DNA of 64,000 nucleotides from Chitinophaga pinensis (GTDB taxonomy: Bacteria; Bacteroidota; Bacteroidia; Chitinophagales; Chitinophagaceae). The DNA is taken from positions 58,448-122,447 of the forward strand of contig CAMDFC010000001.1 of the NCBI GenBank assembly GCA_945897185.1, written 5' to 3'. The position numbers and the translations under genes were made by a program. Each line of letters begins with the position of its first letter. Within the stretch, counting starts at the first letter, position 1. Positions 48,235-57,995 of this stretch are shown here, one piece after another. The notes beneath the pieces are model-generated. The model saw nothing but the letters and a program-made list of their open reading frames with translations. It was not told the origin of the DNA and did not search any database.

Positions 48235-48934
48235 GTGTAATTTTTTTCAATTGTTTGAAACTAAAATCCAATACATCGTATTCGTCTCCATTGGGCCAAT
48301 AATAATGCCACCATTCTGTATCGAATTTAATGAAGCCGTTTTTTTCCATCAGCTCCCTTAAGAATTCTCTGTTGTTTTTCTTTGATTCACTCAATGTTGG
48401 AAAACCATGAAAGGCTTTTTCTGAAAAATCATCATAGCCGGTAGGCATGTCTATCAGTTCTCCGGTCTTTAAATTGTAGAGCGTAAAATCAATTGCAATT
48501 CCCCTGTTGTGTCCGCTTCCCTTGGAAGGATTGGCGACATATCTTTCATCTTTGATCAGTTCCCAAAAACGGACGGTAACGTGGTAGGGACGAAAGGCAT
48601 CCCAGACCAAGATGCCCATTCCTTTTTCATTGAGTTCTTTTGCTACCCGTGCCAATGATTCGGCAGGTGCTTTTCTGAGATAGGTCGTTTGGGTATTAGA
48701 ACGGTAGAGACGTACCCCTGTAAAATTATTTGTAGTGGCGTAGCGGAGGTCGTATTTGATATTGGGGACAATCGACTTCAATTCAACCATTTCCAGTTGG
48801 GGGTTTTTATTAATGGCAGCAATAAGATCTTTGGGGTCATTTACAATTTTTAACTTGTCCTGTGCCGATACAGAAGCAAAAAGTATGCAAGAGATAAGGA
48901 GAAACAAGAATCTATTTGGCTTTAGTAATTTCAA
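48218..48934 (-). CDS. M15 D-Ala-D-Ala dipeptidase (VanX/DdpX-like), secreted
   Basis: NIKYDLRYATTNNFTG, LVWDAFRPYHVTVRFWE, SGHNRGIAIDFTL, EWWHYYWPNGDEYDVLDF. Confidence 0.9.
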   Translation of the reverse strand: MKLLKPNRFLFLLISCILFASVSAQDKLKIVNDPKDLIAAINKNPQLEMVELKSIVPNIKYDLRYATTNNFTGVRLYRSNTQTTYLRKAPAESLARVAKELNEKGMGILVWDAFRPYHVTVRFWELIKDERYVANPSKGSGHNRGIAIDFTLYNLKTGELIDMPTGYDDFSEKAFHGFPTLSESKKNNREFLRELMEKNGFIKFDTEWWHYYWPNGDEYDVLDFSFKQLKKITRDTTR

Positions 48935-49134
48935 AGTAAATCTTTGAGGAATTTCATAAAGACACTAAGATAATAAGAAAGAGGTGGAATTGTATTTTCT
49001 TCTATTGGCTTATAAAATTATTAATTTAAAAATGTGTAAATATATGATTTACAATAAAATGTATAATTAAATGATTGATTTTAACGCTAAAAACTGGTAT
49101 TTTTAGCATATTTAAGGTAAATTTATCTCCCCTA

Positions 49135-49569
49135 ATGCGGATTTTCAAAAACACCATATTGATTCATAACCTCCTGGTTCTTGCATTGTTATTGCCAGTC
49201 TTGGGTGTCTTTGGTCAGAAAAAAAATTACAGAAACATACCTGTAGTGGATACTGCTATTGGCAATGCCAGTTTCTATTCCGATAAATTTATTGGGAAAA
49301 AGACTGCCAATGGGGATGTGTTTACTCAAGAAAAGCTAACATGTGCGCACAATACCTATCCATTGGGGTCTAAAGTAAGGGTAACCAACCTAAAAAATGG
49401 AAAATCGGTCATTTTAAGGGTAAACGACAGGCTACATCACCGAAATCCTCGTTTGGTCGATCTTACAAGGGCAGGAGCCACCAAATTGGGCTTTAAAAAG
49501 GCAGGAATCATCAAAGTTAAAGTTGAGCTGGTTAAGCCCGAAAAAGAAAACTTGCCCAAAAGCCAATAA
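49135..49569 (+). CDS. RlpA-like double-psi beta-barrel protein
   Basis: GNASFYSDKFIGKKTANGDVFTQEKLTCAHNTYPLGSKVRVTNLKNGKSVILRVNDR. Start at MRIFKNTI. Confidence 0.88.
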   Translation: MRIFKNTILIHNLLVLALLLPVLGVFGQKKNYRNIPVVDTAIGNASFYSDKFIGKKTANGDVFTQEKLTCAHNTYPLGSKVRVTNLKNGKSVILRVNDRLHHRNPRLVDLTRAGATKLGFKKAGIIKVKVELVKPEKENLPKSQ

Positions 49570-49627
49570 AAATTTTAACTTTCAACCTTCAGGGATTATT
49601 TTTGTTGTACTCAAAACATTACTGTTT

Positions 49628-50227
49628 ATGAAAAGGATATTTCTAATCGTTTTAATCGCTATTTCTTTTACAGCCTTAAATGCCCAGGATACAAAGAACA
49701 TGTATACCAAGGGAAAAACTTTTGGATTGCAATTCACACTGCATGACTACAAAACTGCCAGCGAAATTAGGAATGGTGGAATGAGTCAAGTGTTAACAAA
49801 ACAACAGTGGAATAAGTTAAGCAGGATGAGACCTGGAATCGCTGTAAATTATACAGAGGGTTTAAATGATAATTTTGATGTTAATGCGAGATTTGGTTTT
49901 TCATATTTGGAATATCAATTGACCAACAAGCCCTTCGAAAGAAGTGTTGGTTCTAAGCCTTATTTTGAAGGTGATGTAAATTTATTTATGAAGTTGACTT
50001 CAGATCAGTATTTCGTATCACCGTTTTTATCTCTTGGTGCTGGTGCATCAGTATGGAGAGGTTATTATGCAGCGTACATACCAGCAGGTGCTGGTCTTCA
50101 GCTGAACTTGTTTGATCAAACATTCTTTATTTTACAAGCGCAATACAGAATGCCGGTCACTGTAAATGCATCTCATAATTTATTTTATAGCTTTGGTATC
50201 CAAGGAACCTTGGGTGGCAAAAAATAA
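49628..50227 (+). CDS. Outer-membrane beta-barrel protein of unknown function
   Basis: Signal peptide MKRIFLIVLIAISFTALNAQ; alternating beta-barrel pattern, C-term NLFYSFGIQGTLGGKK. Confidence 0.65.
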   Translation: MKRIFLIVLIAISFTALNAQDTKNMYTKGKTFGLQFTLHDYKTASEIRNGGMSQVLTKQQWNKLSRMRPGIAVNYTEGLNDNFDVNARFGFSYLEYQLTNKPFERSVGSKPYFEGDVNLFMKLTSDQYFVSPFLSLGAGASVWRGYYAAYIPAGAGLQLNLFDQTFFILQAQYRMPVTVNASHNLFYSFGIQGTLGGKK

Positions 50228-50244
50228 ATTTAATTTATAAATTG

Positions 50245-50273
50245 AAAAGGCCATGATTGAATCATGGCCTTTT
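50245..50273. terminator. Bidirectional intrinsic terminator
   Basis: AAAAGGCCATGAT-TGA-ATCATGGCCTTTT, 13-bp perfect stem between convergent genes. Confidence 0.92.
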
Positions 50274-50274
50274 T

Positions 50275-52680
50275 TTATTGCTCTTTTTTCCCAAATACTC
50301 TTTTCAAGAAGCCCTTTCGTTTTGCACTTGTATCTTTATCGACGGGAGGTTGATTCGTTTCTTTTGCTGGACCAGCTTTGGGCATTTCTTTTGGTTTGTT
50401 GGTTTCTTCAAACTTCTTTGACTCGGTTACCACTTTTTCTCTTCCATCGCTGATTGGTATTTCAATGTACTCATTTGCATTATATCCCTCTTCACCTTCA
50501 GCAGGCAAGAGTTCTTCCGATTCTTGAATTTGGTTGTAATCAAATATAATTTCGTTTTGCATGTTTGCAGGAGGGATATAAGCTGCCCCTGGGTCAATAT
50601 TTAAGCTTTTGTCGTTGAACACTTGTTGGTAATAATAGGCCCAAGCAGGCATCGCCATTTGTGAACCACCTGCGGTATATAACATTCTCAGAAAAGGATC
50701 GTCACAGCCTACCCAAACGCCGGAGAGTAGTTGCGGACTAAATCCAATAAACCAGCCGTCTGCATTGTCGTTTGTGGTTCCTGTTTTACCCCCTAATTGT
50801 CCGGGTACACTATACGCCCCTCTCAAAGCCCGCGCTGTACCAAAATCAACCACGCCTTGTAACATTTTAGTCATTACAAAAGCTTCACTTTCGCTAATTA
50901 CTTCTTTGGTCTCAGCCCTAAAAGAAGCCAATACATTTCCATTTCGGTCTTCAATGCGACTGATGAAATTGGGTTTCACATTGAAACCCCTACCTGGAAA
51001 CATGCTAAAGGCTTGCACCATTTCAAATAAAGACAAATCCGCAGACCCCAAGGCAATAGATGGGTAAGGTGGAATGGGATTTACAATGCCGCATTGTTTT
51101 GCAAAATCGATCGTTCGCTGTACACCAAGTTGGTTGATGAGATGAACTGCTGCTGGGTTTTTTGAAAATGCGAGACATATGGCCATTGGACCACCTGAAC
51201 CGTCAATCATTTTGCCTCCCATATCAATCGGACCTCCAGGCATGTTTGTTTCTGGCGTATAGCCATTCATTACGCCCAAAGTGTACAAGATTGGTTTAAA
51301 TGTTGAGCCAACTTGTCTTTTGGTTTTGACGTTAACGTGGTCAAATTTATAGCGTTTAAAGCTACTGCCACCAACCCATGCTTTAACATCACCTGTCAAT
51401 GGATCCATAGACAACAACCCAATCTGCATGATTTGCTTGTGGTATCTTATTGAGTCTAGGGGAGACATGGTGGTATCTTTTTCCCTATTTGCATTCCATG
51501 CAAACACTTTCATTCTGATGGGCTCTAAAAAGGATTGTCTGATTTCCTCATCTGTTAGTCCATCTTCTTTTAAATTTCTCCACCTGTCCGTTTGCTTCAT
51601 CGCATTATCCAAAATCGCTTTCCCATCCTTTGTCTTCCAAACTGAACCATCTTTGATGTTGTATTGGCTATTGAAGACTTTTTGCAAATTTTGCATGTGT
51701 CTATATACCGCCACTTCTGCATATTCCTGCATTTTGGGGTTGATGGTAGTGAAAATTTTTAAGCCATCTTTGTAAATGTCATAGGGTTCCCCTGTTTTTG
51801 GATTCTCGTTTTCTTTACACCAGTTTTTTATTTCGTCTCTGAGTACTTCTCTGAAATAAGGTGCAATACCCGCATTCTCATCTAGTTTGAGGTACTTCAA
51901 TGCAATTGGCGCAATCTTGAGTGCTTTGGCCTCTTCTTCACTTAAAAACTCATTTCTTACCATTTGCTCCAACACCGTATTTCTTCTTGCCATGGCTGCC
52001 TTAGGATTTCTTCTTGGGTTATACCTTGTGCTGCCTTTGAGTAATCCAATAAGCACCGCTGCTTCTTCTATCTGTAATTGGCCTGGTTCTTTTTGAAAAT
52101 AGGTTTTAGCTGCATTTCGTATTCCATAGGTTTCATCACCGTAGTTGACCATATTCAAATACAAGGTGATAATTTCCTCTTTTGTGAAATTTCTTTCTAA
52201 GCGAATGGCCACAATCCACTCTTTTAATTTTTCAATTAATCGAGTAACACTTTTGCTACTTTGTTGTCCAAGTAACGCTTTTGCCAACTGTTGTGTAATT
52301 GTGCTTGCACCACCTTCGCTGCCTAAAAACACTACTGCCCTCAACAAGCTTTTAATATCAATACCAGAGTGTTCGTAAAACCTTTCATCTTCTGTAGCAA
52401 TCAATGCCTTGGTAACATTGGGGGAAATGTCTTGGTATTTTACATTTATCCTGTCTTTCAAGTAGAATTTTCCCATCAAGGTTCCATCATCCGCATATAT
52501 TTCGGATGAGGACAGCATAGATGGATTTTCAAGCTCTTCTATCGAAGGAAGTTTTCCAAATAAGCCCAAATAAATAACCAAGATCAGCAAGATTGCCGCA
52601 GCCCAGCCATAGAGGAATATTTTCCAAAAGATGCTGACAGGTTTCTTCGTTTCGCTGCTCTTTTTTGGGTTCATGCTCAT
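50275..52680 (-). CDS. Class A penicillin-binding protein (PBP1A-like)
   Basis: ALIATEDERFYEHSGIDIKSLLRA, GGASTITQQLAKALL, RQVGSTFKPILYTLGV, GGKTGTTNDNADGWFIGFSPQL. Confidence 0.95.
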   Translation of the reverse strand: MSMNPKKSSETKKPVSIFWKIFLYGWAAAILLILVIYLGLFGKLPSIEELENPSMLSSSEIYADDGTLMGKFYLKDRINVKYQDISPNVTKALIATEDERFYEHSGIDIKSLLRAVVFLGSEGGASTITQQLAKALLGQQSSKSVTRLIEKLKEWIVAIRLERNFTKEEIITLYLNMVNYGDETYGIRNAAKTYFQKEPGQLQIEEAAVLIGLLKGSTRYNPRRNPKAAMARRNTVLEQMVRNEFLSEEEAKALKIAPIALKYLKLDENAGIAPYFREVLRDEIKNWCKENENPKTGEPYDIYKDGLKIFTTINPKMQEYAEVAVYRHMQNLQKVFNSQYNIKDGSVWKTKDGKAILDNAMKQTDRWRNLKEDGLTDEEIRQSFLEPIRMKVFAWNANREKDTTMSPLDSIRYHKQIMQIGLLSMDPLTGDVKAWVGGSSFKRYKFDHVNVKTKRQVGSTFKPILYTLGVMNGYTPETNMPGGPIDMGGKMIDGSGGPMAICLAFSKNPAAVHLINQLGVQRTIDFAKQCGIVNPIPPYPSIALGSADLSLFEMVQAFSMFPGRGFNVKPNFISRIEDRNGNVLASFRAETKEVISESEAFVMTKMLQGVVDFGTARALRGAYSVPGQLGGKTGTTNDNADGWFIGFSPQLLSGVWVGCDDPFLRMLYTAGGSQMAMPAWAYYYQQVFNDKSLNIDPGAAYIPPANMQNEIIFDYNQIQESEELLPAEGEEGYNANEYIEIPISDGREKVVTESKKFEETNKPKEMPKAGPAKETNQPPVDKDTSAKRKGFLKRVFGKKEQ

Positions 52681-52725
52681 AGGGTAAAACTAAAGAAAAG
52701 CGCTGTCTTAAAGGGAAAGGAAATC

Positions 52726-55700
52726 TTAAAATTTTCCAGGTAATTGGCGTTGGAGGAAACGCAGGTATTCTTCAATACTTTTATCTTCCATCATTTTCTT
52801 GAGGTTCTCAGGGGAAACAATGATGAATTTATATTTGTCGGCTTGCAGCCAAGGGAATATTTCTCTGCTGGCAATAGGTGCTGTTTTTTCAAAATAGCTG
52901 AGTGCATCCGCAGCATTTTGGAAAACACTTATCAGGATATAAGGGGTATTACCAACGTTGTTATTCTGTATGTTTAGGCTATTGGTGGAATAGCGCTCAG
53001 CATGGTACCTGGTCAATGCTCTTTTTGCTTCATTCACATAAACCACATCTACATCTTTTAAAATCATCATGATCGCATAGGGGTCGGTAGGCGAGAAGGT
53101 AAAGCGTTCTTCTTTCTTTTCTGCTACAGGTGCTCTAAACTGGGTAGTATCTACTTTCCCTTTTTGCTTTATGGGCATTGCAATTAAGCGTGTTGGTTCT
53201 TCTTTTTTTGCCAGGCTTTCTTTGTTCTTGGGAAGTGGTCTGTCATCTATCCAAGCAAGGCTATCTTCCTTTACTCGGGTTATTTGCATTGAATTGAGTT
53301 CAGTTTCAATTTCAGTCCTTCTGGCAACAACATCAGCAATCGATTTTGCTTTTTCAGCAAGTACAGATTTGGGAAAGCGTTCAATTATTTTATTGAGTGT
53401 AATAATGGCTTGTTCATCACTTCTGTTTTTTATATAATAAATTGATTCAATATAGAGTAACTGAGCGCTCCAGTTATTTTCTCCATAGGTTTGATCTGCC
53501 TTTTTCTTTTCATTCAAGGCGGTTTCAAATTTCCCCGCAAGAAAAAGGTCATAAATTTCTGCATAGGTTTTATCTATGGATGCTTGGGTTAATTCCTTTT
53601 TCTTACTTGCCGCAAGCGGGTCGCTTATCAGCTGTGCATTTTTGCTGGTTGGAAATTCTTCAATCAGTTTCTCTTTGTAGAAGGAGGATTGAGCAATATT
53701 TTTTAATTGTGCGTAGCAAAATGAAAGATTGAAATATGCATTGGCAAGAAGCTCAGTATCTGCTTCTTCGCTTAAACTTTTTTCGTACCAAAAAATTGCA
53801 GATGCCCAATCTCCTAGTTTATCCTGAAATACATTTCCCATTTTTGCATAAGCTTCGTTTCTTTTAGCACTCGACAACAGCTGTTGTTCTTTGGTGATGG
53901 GAAGATTTTTGGCTAAGCTTTCAATAGACAAGACTGGTGCGGCTTCTTGTTGAACAACTATTCTTCTTGCGCCATCTTGTCCCCGCTGTGAAACCATCTT
54001 TGTTCCATTGATTGCTACCAGCCTTCTCCAGTTGTCGGCATTTTGTCTTGAACCCCATTTAGATTTAAATCCAGTCTTTCCTTGTGCAATTAAAGTGGCG
54101 TTATTAAAATACCATTCTCCTTTTGGCTGATTATTGTTAAATATATTTCCTGCATTTGGATCTGGTAACCCATTTCTTTGGCCCCTGCCACTCGCAGCCA
54201 AATTGGTGGTTGAATTTTCTTCTTCCTCATCCAGGGCTCCCTGCTCTTTTCTTAACTTTTTCAGCAATGCTTTTAAATAGTCGTCTCTTTCTTTTGGAGG
54301 CATGTTGGCAATGGCTTGTAGACTGTCCTCTTCCTCTAAGATGGTTTGCAGCGCCACCAATTCATTGGATATGCTTTTCTTCAATTTTATTTCTTCCTCT
54401 ACCAATGGCGAAACCACACCCAAGCTATCATAATACGTATTTGCAAGTTTGTAGTTTTTTTCTGCAAAAGCCAGGTTGGCTATTTTGAGGTTGTTATTTG
54501 TTTTCGCATTCGGATCATTTGAATTGCTTTCATTACTTTTTAACAAGAGTTCAATAGCCGTTTTTCTATTGTTTCTTCCTAATTCCATTTCTGCAGCAGC
54601 GTCATAAATGATCGATTGATAGGAGAGGTACTTTTCACGTTTTGCCATTTTTAAGAGGAGGTTCACCTGTTCCTCTGTTCTTTTTTGTAGGTCTGCTTCA
54701 TTAGAAACAAGTGCAACTTGGTAGATCCTGGCATAGGCCTCCATAATTGGGTCTGTGGTTATGGAAATGGCTTTATTAAAAAATGCATCAGCTTCTTCCT
54801 TGACTTCTATTTTGCTTTTTAATTGGGCAATTAAGAAATAACGCCTAGACCGTTCAAGACTGTTGTTTGTAGCATCTATTGATGCTTCAAGGTAATGGAC
54901 GGTTGAATCGTATTGGTTATTTTTTAAAAACCAGATGGCTTTCTGTTCTGCCAAACCATCCTTTAATCTTTTTGGAAAATGTTTATCACGGTATAACGTT
55001 TCAATCAATCCCTTTGCTTCGTCTTCATTTCCCTGCTCCAGTAAAGTGCGTACAATCCAGAGTAGGGCATCATTTCTGGCAGATGGTTGCGCAGAAAAGC
55101 CGGTTTCTTTGGTAGAAACGGTGTAAATATTTCCAGATGAATTGAGGTTGGAGCCAATTGTTTTTTCTAGACCAGACTCCTCTTTTGTTCTGGGTTGAAA
55201 AGTGTAGTTGATGTATTGGAAAACATCATAAGCAGAATCAAATTTCTTTTGGTAGAAATAAGCTTGCCCCATTAATAGATAAAGGTCATCCACCCAATCA
55301 TTTCTCAAGTCGTGTAATAGAATTCCATTATTCGCTTTGTGTATAATAGAGTCCAGTTCTTGTTTTTGTGTTGCAGTTTGATCTAGACTGTAGTTGTAAA
55401 ATCCAATTAATTGAGTGAAAGTATCTTTGTGTGCTTGTTTTGCAGAGGCAATTACATCCTGAAGTTTGTTGTTGGCGTTGAAGTAAAAGTTGTAGTGCGC
55501 CACTACATTTTCTTTCATTCTTTTAACAGGATTGATTTTTTTATCAGGGGTCATTTCTGATTTCAATTTCCTGTTTTCGAAGGCCTTGGGCTTTTTTAGG
55601 TCGTATGTTAGATTCAGTTGTGCCACTAAAGTTTGGGTAAATAGCATAGTGATGGTAGAGAGCACAATCTTGCGTAAAATGAAGGCGATATGACCAACTG

Positions 55701-55797
55701 GTTTCTGCACGGATTGTAAAACTACGGTTAATCCCCCTATTTTAAAAGGGGTTGATTTACGAATTAACACTAACTTTAGGGCCATCAAGTATTCCTT
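52726..55797 (-). CDS. T9SS PorW/SprE-like TPR protein
   Basis: NVVAHYNFYFNANNKLQDVIASAKQAHKDTFTQLIGFYNY..., TPR-like repeats, C-terminal FILVSVFQNAADALSYFEKTAP-type tail. Exact start uncertain. Confidence 0.8.
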   Translation of the reverse strand, partial: KEYLMALKLVLIRKSTPFKIGGLTVVLQSVQKPVGHIAFILRKIVLSTITMLFTQTLVAQLNLTYDLKKPKAFENRKLKSEMTPDKKINPVKRMKENVVAHYNFYFNANNKLQDVIASAKQAHKDTFTQLIGFYNYSLDQTATQKQELDSIIHKANNGILLHDLRNDWVDDLYLLMGQAYFYQKKFDSAYDVFQYINYTFQPRTKEESGLEKTIGSNLNSSGNIYTVSTKETGFSAQPSARNDALLWIVRTLLEQGNEDEAKGLIETLYRDKHFPKRLKDGLAEQKAIWFLKNNQYDSTVHYLEASIDATNNSLERSRRYFLIAQLKSKIEVKEEADAFFNKAISITTDPIMEAYARIYQVALVSNEADLQKRTEEQVNLLLKMAKREKYLSYQSIIYDAAAEMELGRNNRKTAIELLLKSNESNSNDPNAKTNNNLKIANLAFAEKNYKLANTYYDSLGVVSPLVEEEIKLKKSISNELVALQTILEEEDSLQAIANMPPKERDDYLKALLKKLRKEQGALDEEEENSTTNLAASGRGQRNGLPDPNAGNIFNNNQPKGEWYFNNATLIAQGKTGFKSKWGSRQNADNWRRLVAINGTKMVSQRGQDGARRIVVQQEAAPVLSIESLAKNLPITKEQQLLSSAKRNEAYAKMGNVFQDKLGDWASAIFWYEKSLSEEADTELLANAYFNLSFCYAQLKNIAQSSFYKEKLIEEFPTSKNAQLISDPLAASKKKELTQASIDKTYAEIYDLFLAGKFETALNEKKKADQTYGENNWSAQLLYIESIYYIKNRSDEQAIITLNKIIERFPKSVLAEKAKSIADVVARRTEIETELNSMQITRVKEDSLAWIDDRPLPKNKESLAKKEEPTRLIAMPIKQKGKVDTTQFRAPVAEKKEERFTFSPTDPYAIMMILKDVDVVYVNEAKRALTRYHAERYSTNSLNIQNNNVGNTPYILISVFQNAADALSYFEKTAPIASREIFPWLQADKYKFIIVSPENLKKMMEDKSIEEYLRFLQRQLPGKF

Positions 55798-55801
55798 ATA
55801 A

Positions 55802-56197
55802 ATGAGTGAAACCATCAACCAAAGCAGGTTCAAGAGACTCTCCAATCGATACCGTTTGGTGGTGATGAACGACCATTCTTATGAAGAGGTAGTCACATTC
55901 AAAATAACCCGTTTGGGTGTGTACATTGCATCCTGTTTTGTATTTGTGCTTTTAGTGGGACTAACTACAGCCCTTATCAGCTTTACACCGCTCAAATACT
56001 ATATTCCTGGATATGGTAGTCAATCGGAGAGAAGGGAGCTGACCAAATTAAAATTGCGGACGGATTCTCTTGAAAAGCAGATTTTATACCGAGAAGCCTA
56101 TTGGGAAAATATAAAGAATGTTTTATCCGGCAAGGCTGAATTGATCTTAGATACGGCTGTTATTTCTATCCCAGATTTGGAACAAACCCTGGAGTAA
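55802..56197 (+). CDS. Small membrane/coiled-coil protein resembling the N-terminus of Bacteroidetes M23 peptidases
   Basis: SNRYRLVVMNDHSYEEVVTFKITRLGVYIASCFVFVLLVGLTTALISFTPLKYYIPGYG + coiled coil; stops without a peptidase domain. Confidence 0.6.
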   Translation: MSETINQSRFKRLSNRYRLVVMNDHSYEEVVTFKITRLGVYIASCFVFVLLVGLTTALISFTPLKYYIPGYGSQSERRELTKLKLRTDSLEKQILYREAYWENIKNVLSGKAELILDTAVISIPDLEQTLE

Positions 56198-56201
56198 TAA
56201 A

Positions 56202-56441
56202 TTGGGTACTATGTCAATCATCAATAAGAACAAAGATAAAGGGCAATCAAGTGTTTCTGCCATGCGTTATTTGGGATTGGCTTCACAACTTTTTATTTCT
56301 ATTGGTGTTGCACTTTGGTTGGGATGGAAATTAGATGGTTTTTTTTCATTTCAATCTCCATGGCTTATTTGGATTTTACCTTTGGTCGTGGTTGTATCTT
56401 TGCTCATCAAAATCATCATTGATACAAACAAAAAAAAGTAA
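56202..56441 (+). CDS. AtpZ/AtpI family protein
   Basis: AMRYLGLASQLFISIGVALWLGWKLDGFF...PWLIWILPLVVVVSLLIKIIIDTNKKK. Confidence 0.8.
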   Translation: MGTMSIINKNKDKGQSSVSAMRYLGLASQLFISIGVALWLGWKLDGFFSFQSPWLIWILPLVVVVSLLIKIIIDTNKKK

Positions 56442-56828
56442 ATGAATCTTCGAAATTCCCTTCGTCCAATTTGGTTATTGTTTATAGGGATCAATTTTTT
56501 GGGTTTGGTATTTTACAAACAGCTTAAAACCGTTGGTGTGAATACGGATGTTTTTCTAGCTGGGCATGTCTTTGTTTTTACATTGACCATAATTTCATTT
56601 TACCTATTGAATAAGGGTTTAAATGCCAAGACTACATTTAATTTCATGTCTTCTGTCTACGGGTCTTTTTTGATGAAACTGGTATTCGGCGCAGCTGCAG
56701 TGGTAGGTTATGTTATGTATGCTGGAGAAGAAAAAAACCTCCCTGCCGTTTTTGCAAATTTATTTCTCTATTTGTTTTATACTTTTCTTGAAATGAGGGG
56801 CTTGCTGGAAATCTCGAAGAAAAAATAG
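56442..56828 (+). CDS. Four-TM membrane protein, AtpI-like
   Basis: Hydrophobic protein immediately after the AtpZ-like gene (0-nt gap). Confidence 0.5.
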   Translation: MNLRNSLRPIWLLFIGINFLGLVFYKQLKTVGVNTDVFLAGHVFVFTLTIISFYLLNKGLNAKTTFNFMSSVYGSFLMKLVFGAAAVVGYVMYAGEEKNLPAVFANLFLYLFYTFLEMRGLLEISKKK

Positions 56829-56830
56829 TC

Positions 56831-57451
56831 ATGTCTAAAGCGCAGGCACCTCTACAATCACTTAACGATTTTATCCCGGAAGGTGCTTACCCCATGGTTG
56901 AGCCTTATTTGTTGCATTATAAAGTGCACTTAACCATTACTAAGTCGCGCTCCTCTGTTTTGGGGGATTATAGAAATGCACATGCAGATAAAGCACATCG
57001 AATCAGTGTGAATGGCAACCTCAATCCATATGCATTTTTGGTAACCCTGCTGCACGAGTTGGCACACCTTATCACATTTATTCGTTTCGGCCATCGGGTT
57101 GATGCCCATGGAAAAGAATGGAAGCAACAGTTTTCTGAGTTGTTAAAACATTTTCTTGAGACGTCTTTATTTCCAATTGATATTCAGAATCAATTGATGC
57201 AATCCTTAACTAATCCGGCTGCTAGCTCTTGCGCCGATGTCAATTTATTGCGCGTGCTTAGAAAGTATGATCCAAAGAAAGAAGGTCATTTTTTGGTAGA
57301 AGAACTACAAGTGGGTTCAGAATTTATGATAAAAGGGGGCAGGAAATTTCAACGTGGAGAACGTGTAAGAAAACGTATTAAAGCAACCGAAATTACAACC
57401 GGAAAAGTGTATTTGTTTAGTCCCGTTTATGAAGTAAAGGTAACAAGCTGA
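56831..57451 (+). CDS. SprT-like zinc metalloprotease domain protein
   Basis: LVTLLHELAHLITFIRFGHRVDAHGKEWKQQF. Confidence 0.85.
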   Translation: MSKAQAPLQSLNDFIPEGAYPMVEPYLLHYKVHLTITKSRSSVLGDYRNAHADKAHRISVNGNLNPYAFLVTLLHELAHLITFIRFGHRVDAHGKEWKQQFSELLKHFLETSLFPIDIQNQLMQSLTNPAASSCADVNLLRVLRKYDPKKEGHFLVEELQVGSEFMIKGGRKFQRGERVRKRIKATEITTGKVYLFSPVYEVKVTS

Positions 57452-57955
57452 TCAAAGCAGTTTACACATCCAAACAGAACAACCATGATGTCCAGTATTT
57501 CCCATGGGTCCGTTTAGGTATTCAAAACCGAATTTCTCATAAGCAGTAATTGCGCGTTTTAATTCTGGCATGGTTTCCAGGTACATTTTTTTAAATCCGC
57601 TTTGTTTGGCTACTTCGATCGATTTATTGATGATTGCAGCACCTATTCCTTTTCCTCTGCTTTCAGGTAACAAATACATTTTCACTAGCTCACAAGTATC
57701 TTCTGGTAGTCCATCACTGTGAAAAAATCCTCCACCTCCAAGTAGCTCTCCATCCTGCTCTGCAATAAAATAACCAGCACCTTCTGCCTCAAACAATTCA
57801 AACAGATGGTCTGTGGTAGAATCATAGTAGACTGTGCCTGGTTTATTGGCACCAAATTCTTCTAGTGTGGATCTAATAATTTTTGCAATCAGTGGGTTAT
57901 CTGCTTGCGCTATGGGTCTAATGGTAAATGACTGATCTTGTTCTTGCAATGCCAT
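57452..57955 (-). CDS. GNAT family N-acetyltransferase
   Basis: GYFIAEQDGELLGGGGFF, CELVKMYLLPESRGKGIGAAIINKSIEVAKQSGFKKMYLET. Confidence 0.9.
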   Translation of the reverse strand: MALQEQDQSFTIRPIAQADNPLIAKIIRSTLEEFGANKPGTVYYDSTTDHLFELFEAEGAGYFIAEQDGELLGGGGFFHSDGLPEDTCELVKMYLLPESRGKGIGAAIINKSIEVAKQSGFKKMYLETMPELKRAITAYEKFGFEYLNGPMGNTGHHGCSVWMCKLL

Positions 57956-57995
57956 ACCGTAAAATTAGAAAAAGAACAGCATTGAAAATGATAAA

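Noticed and set aside
49086-49107. Hairpin GCTAAAAA-CTGGTA-TTTTTAGC upstream of the RlpA-like gene
   Set aside because: Short AT-rich stem that could occur by chance; no clear role as terminator or operator.
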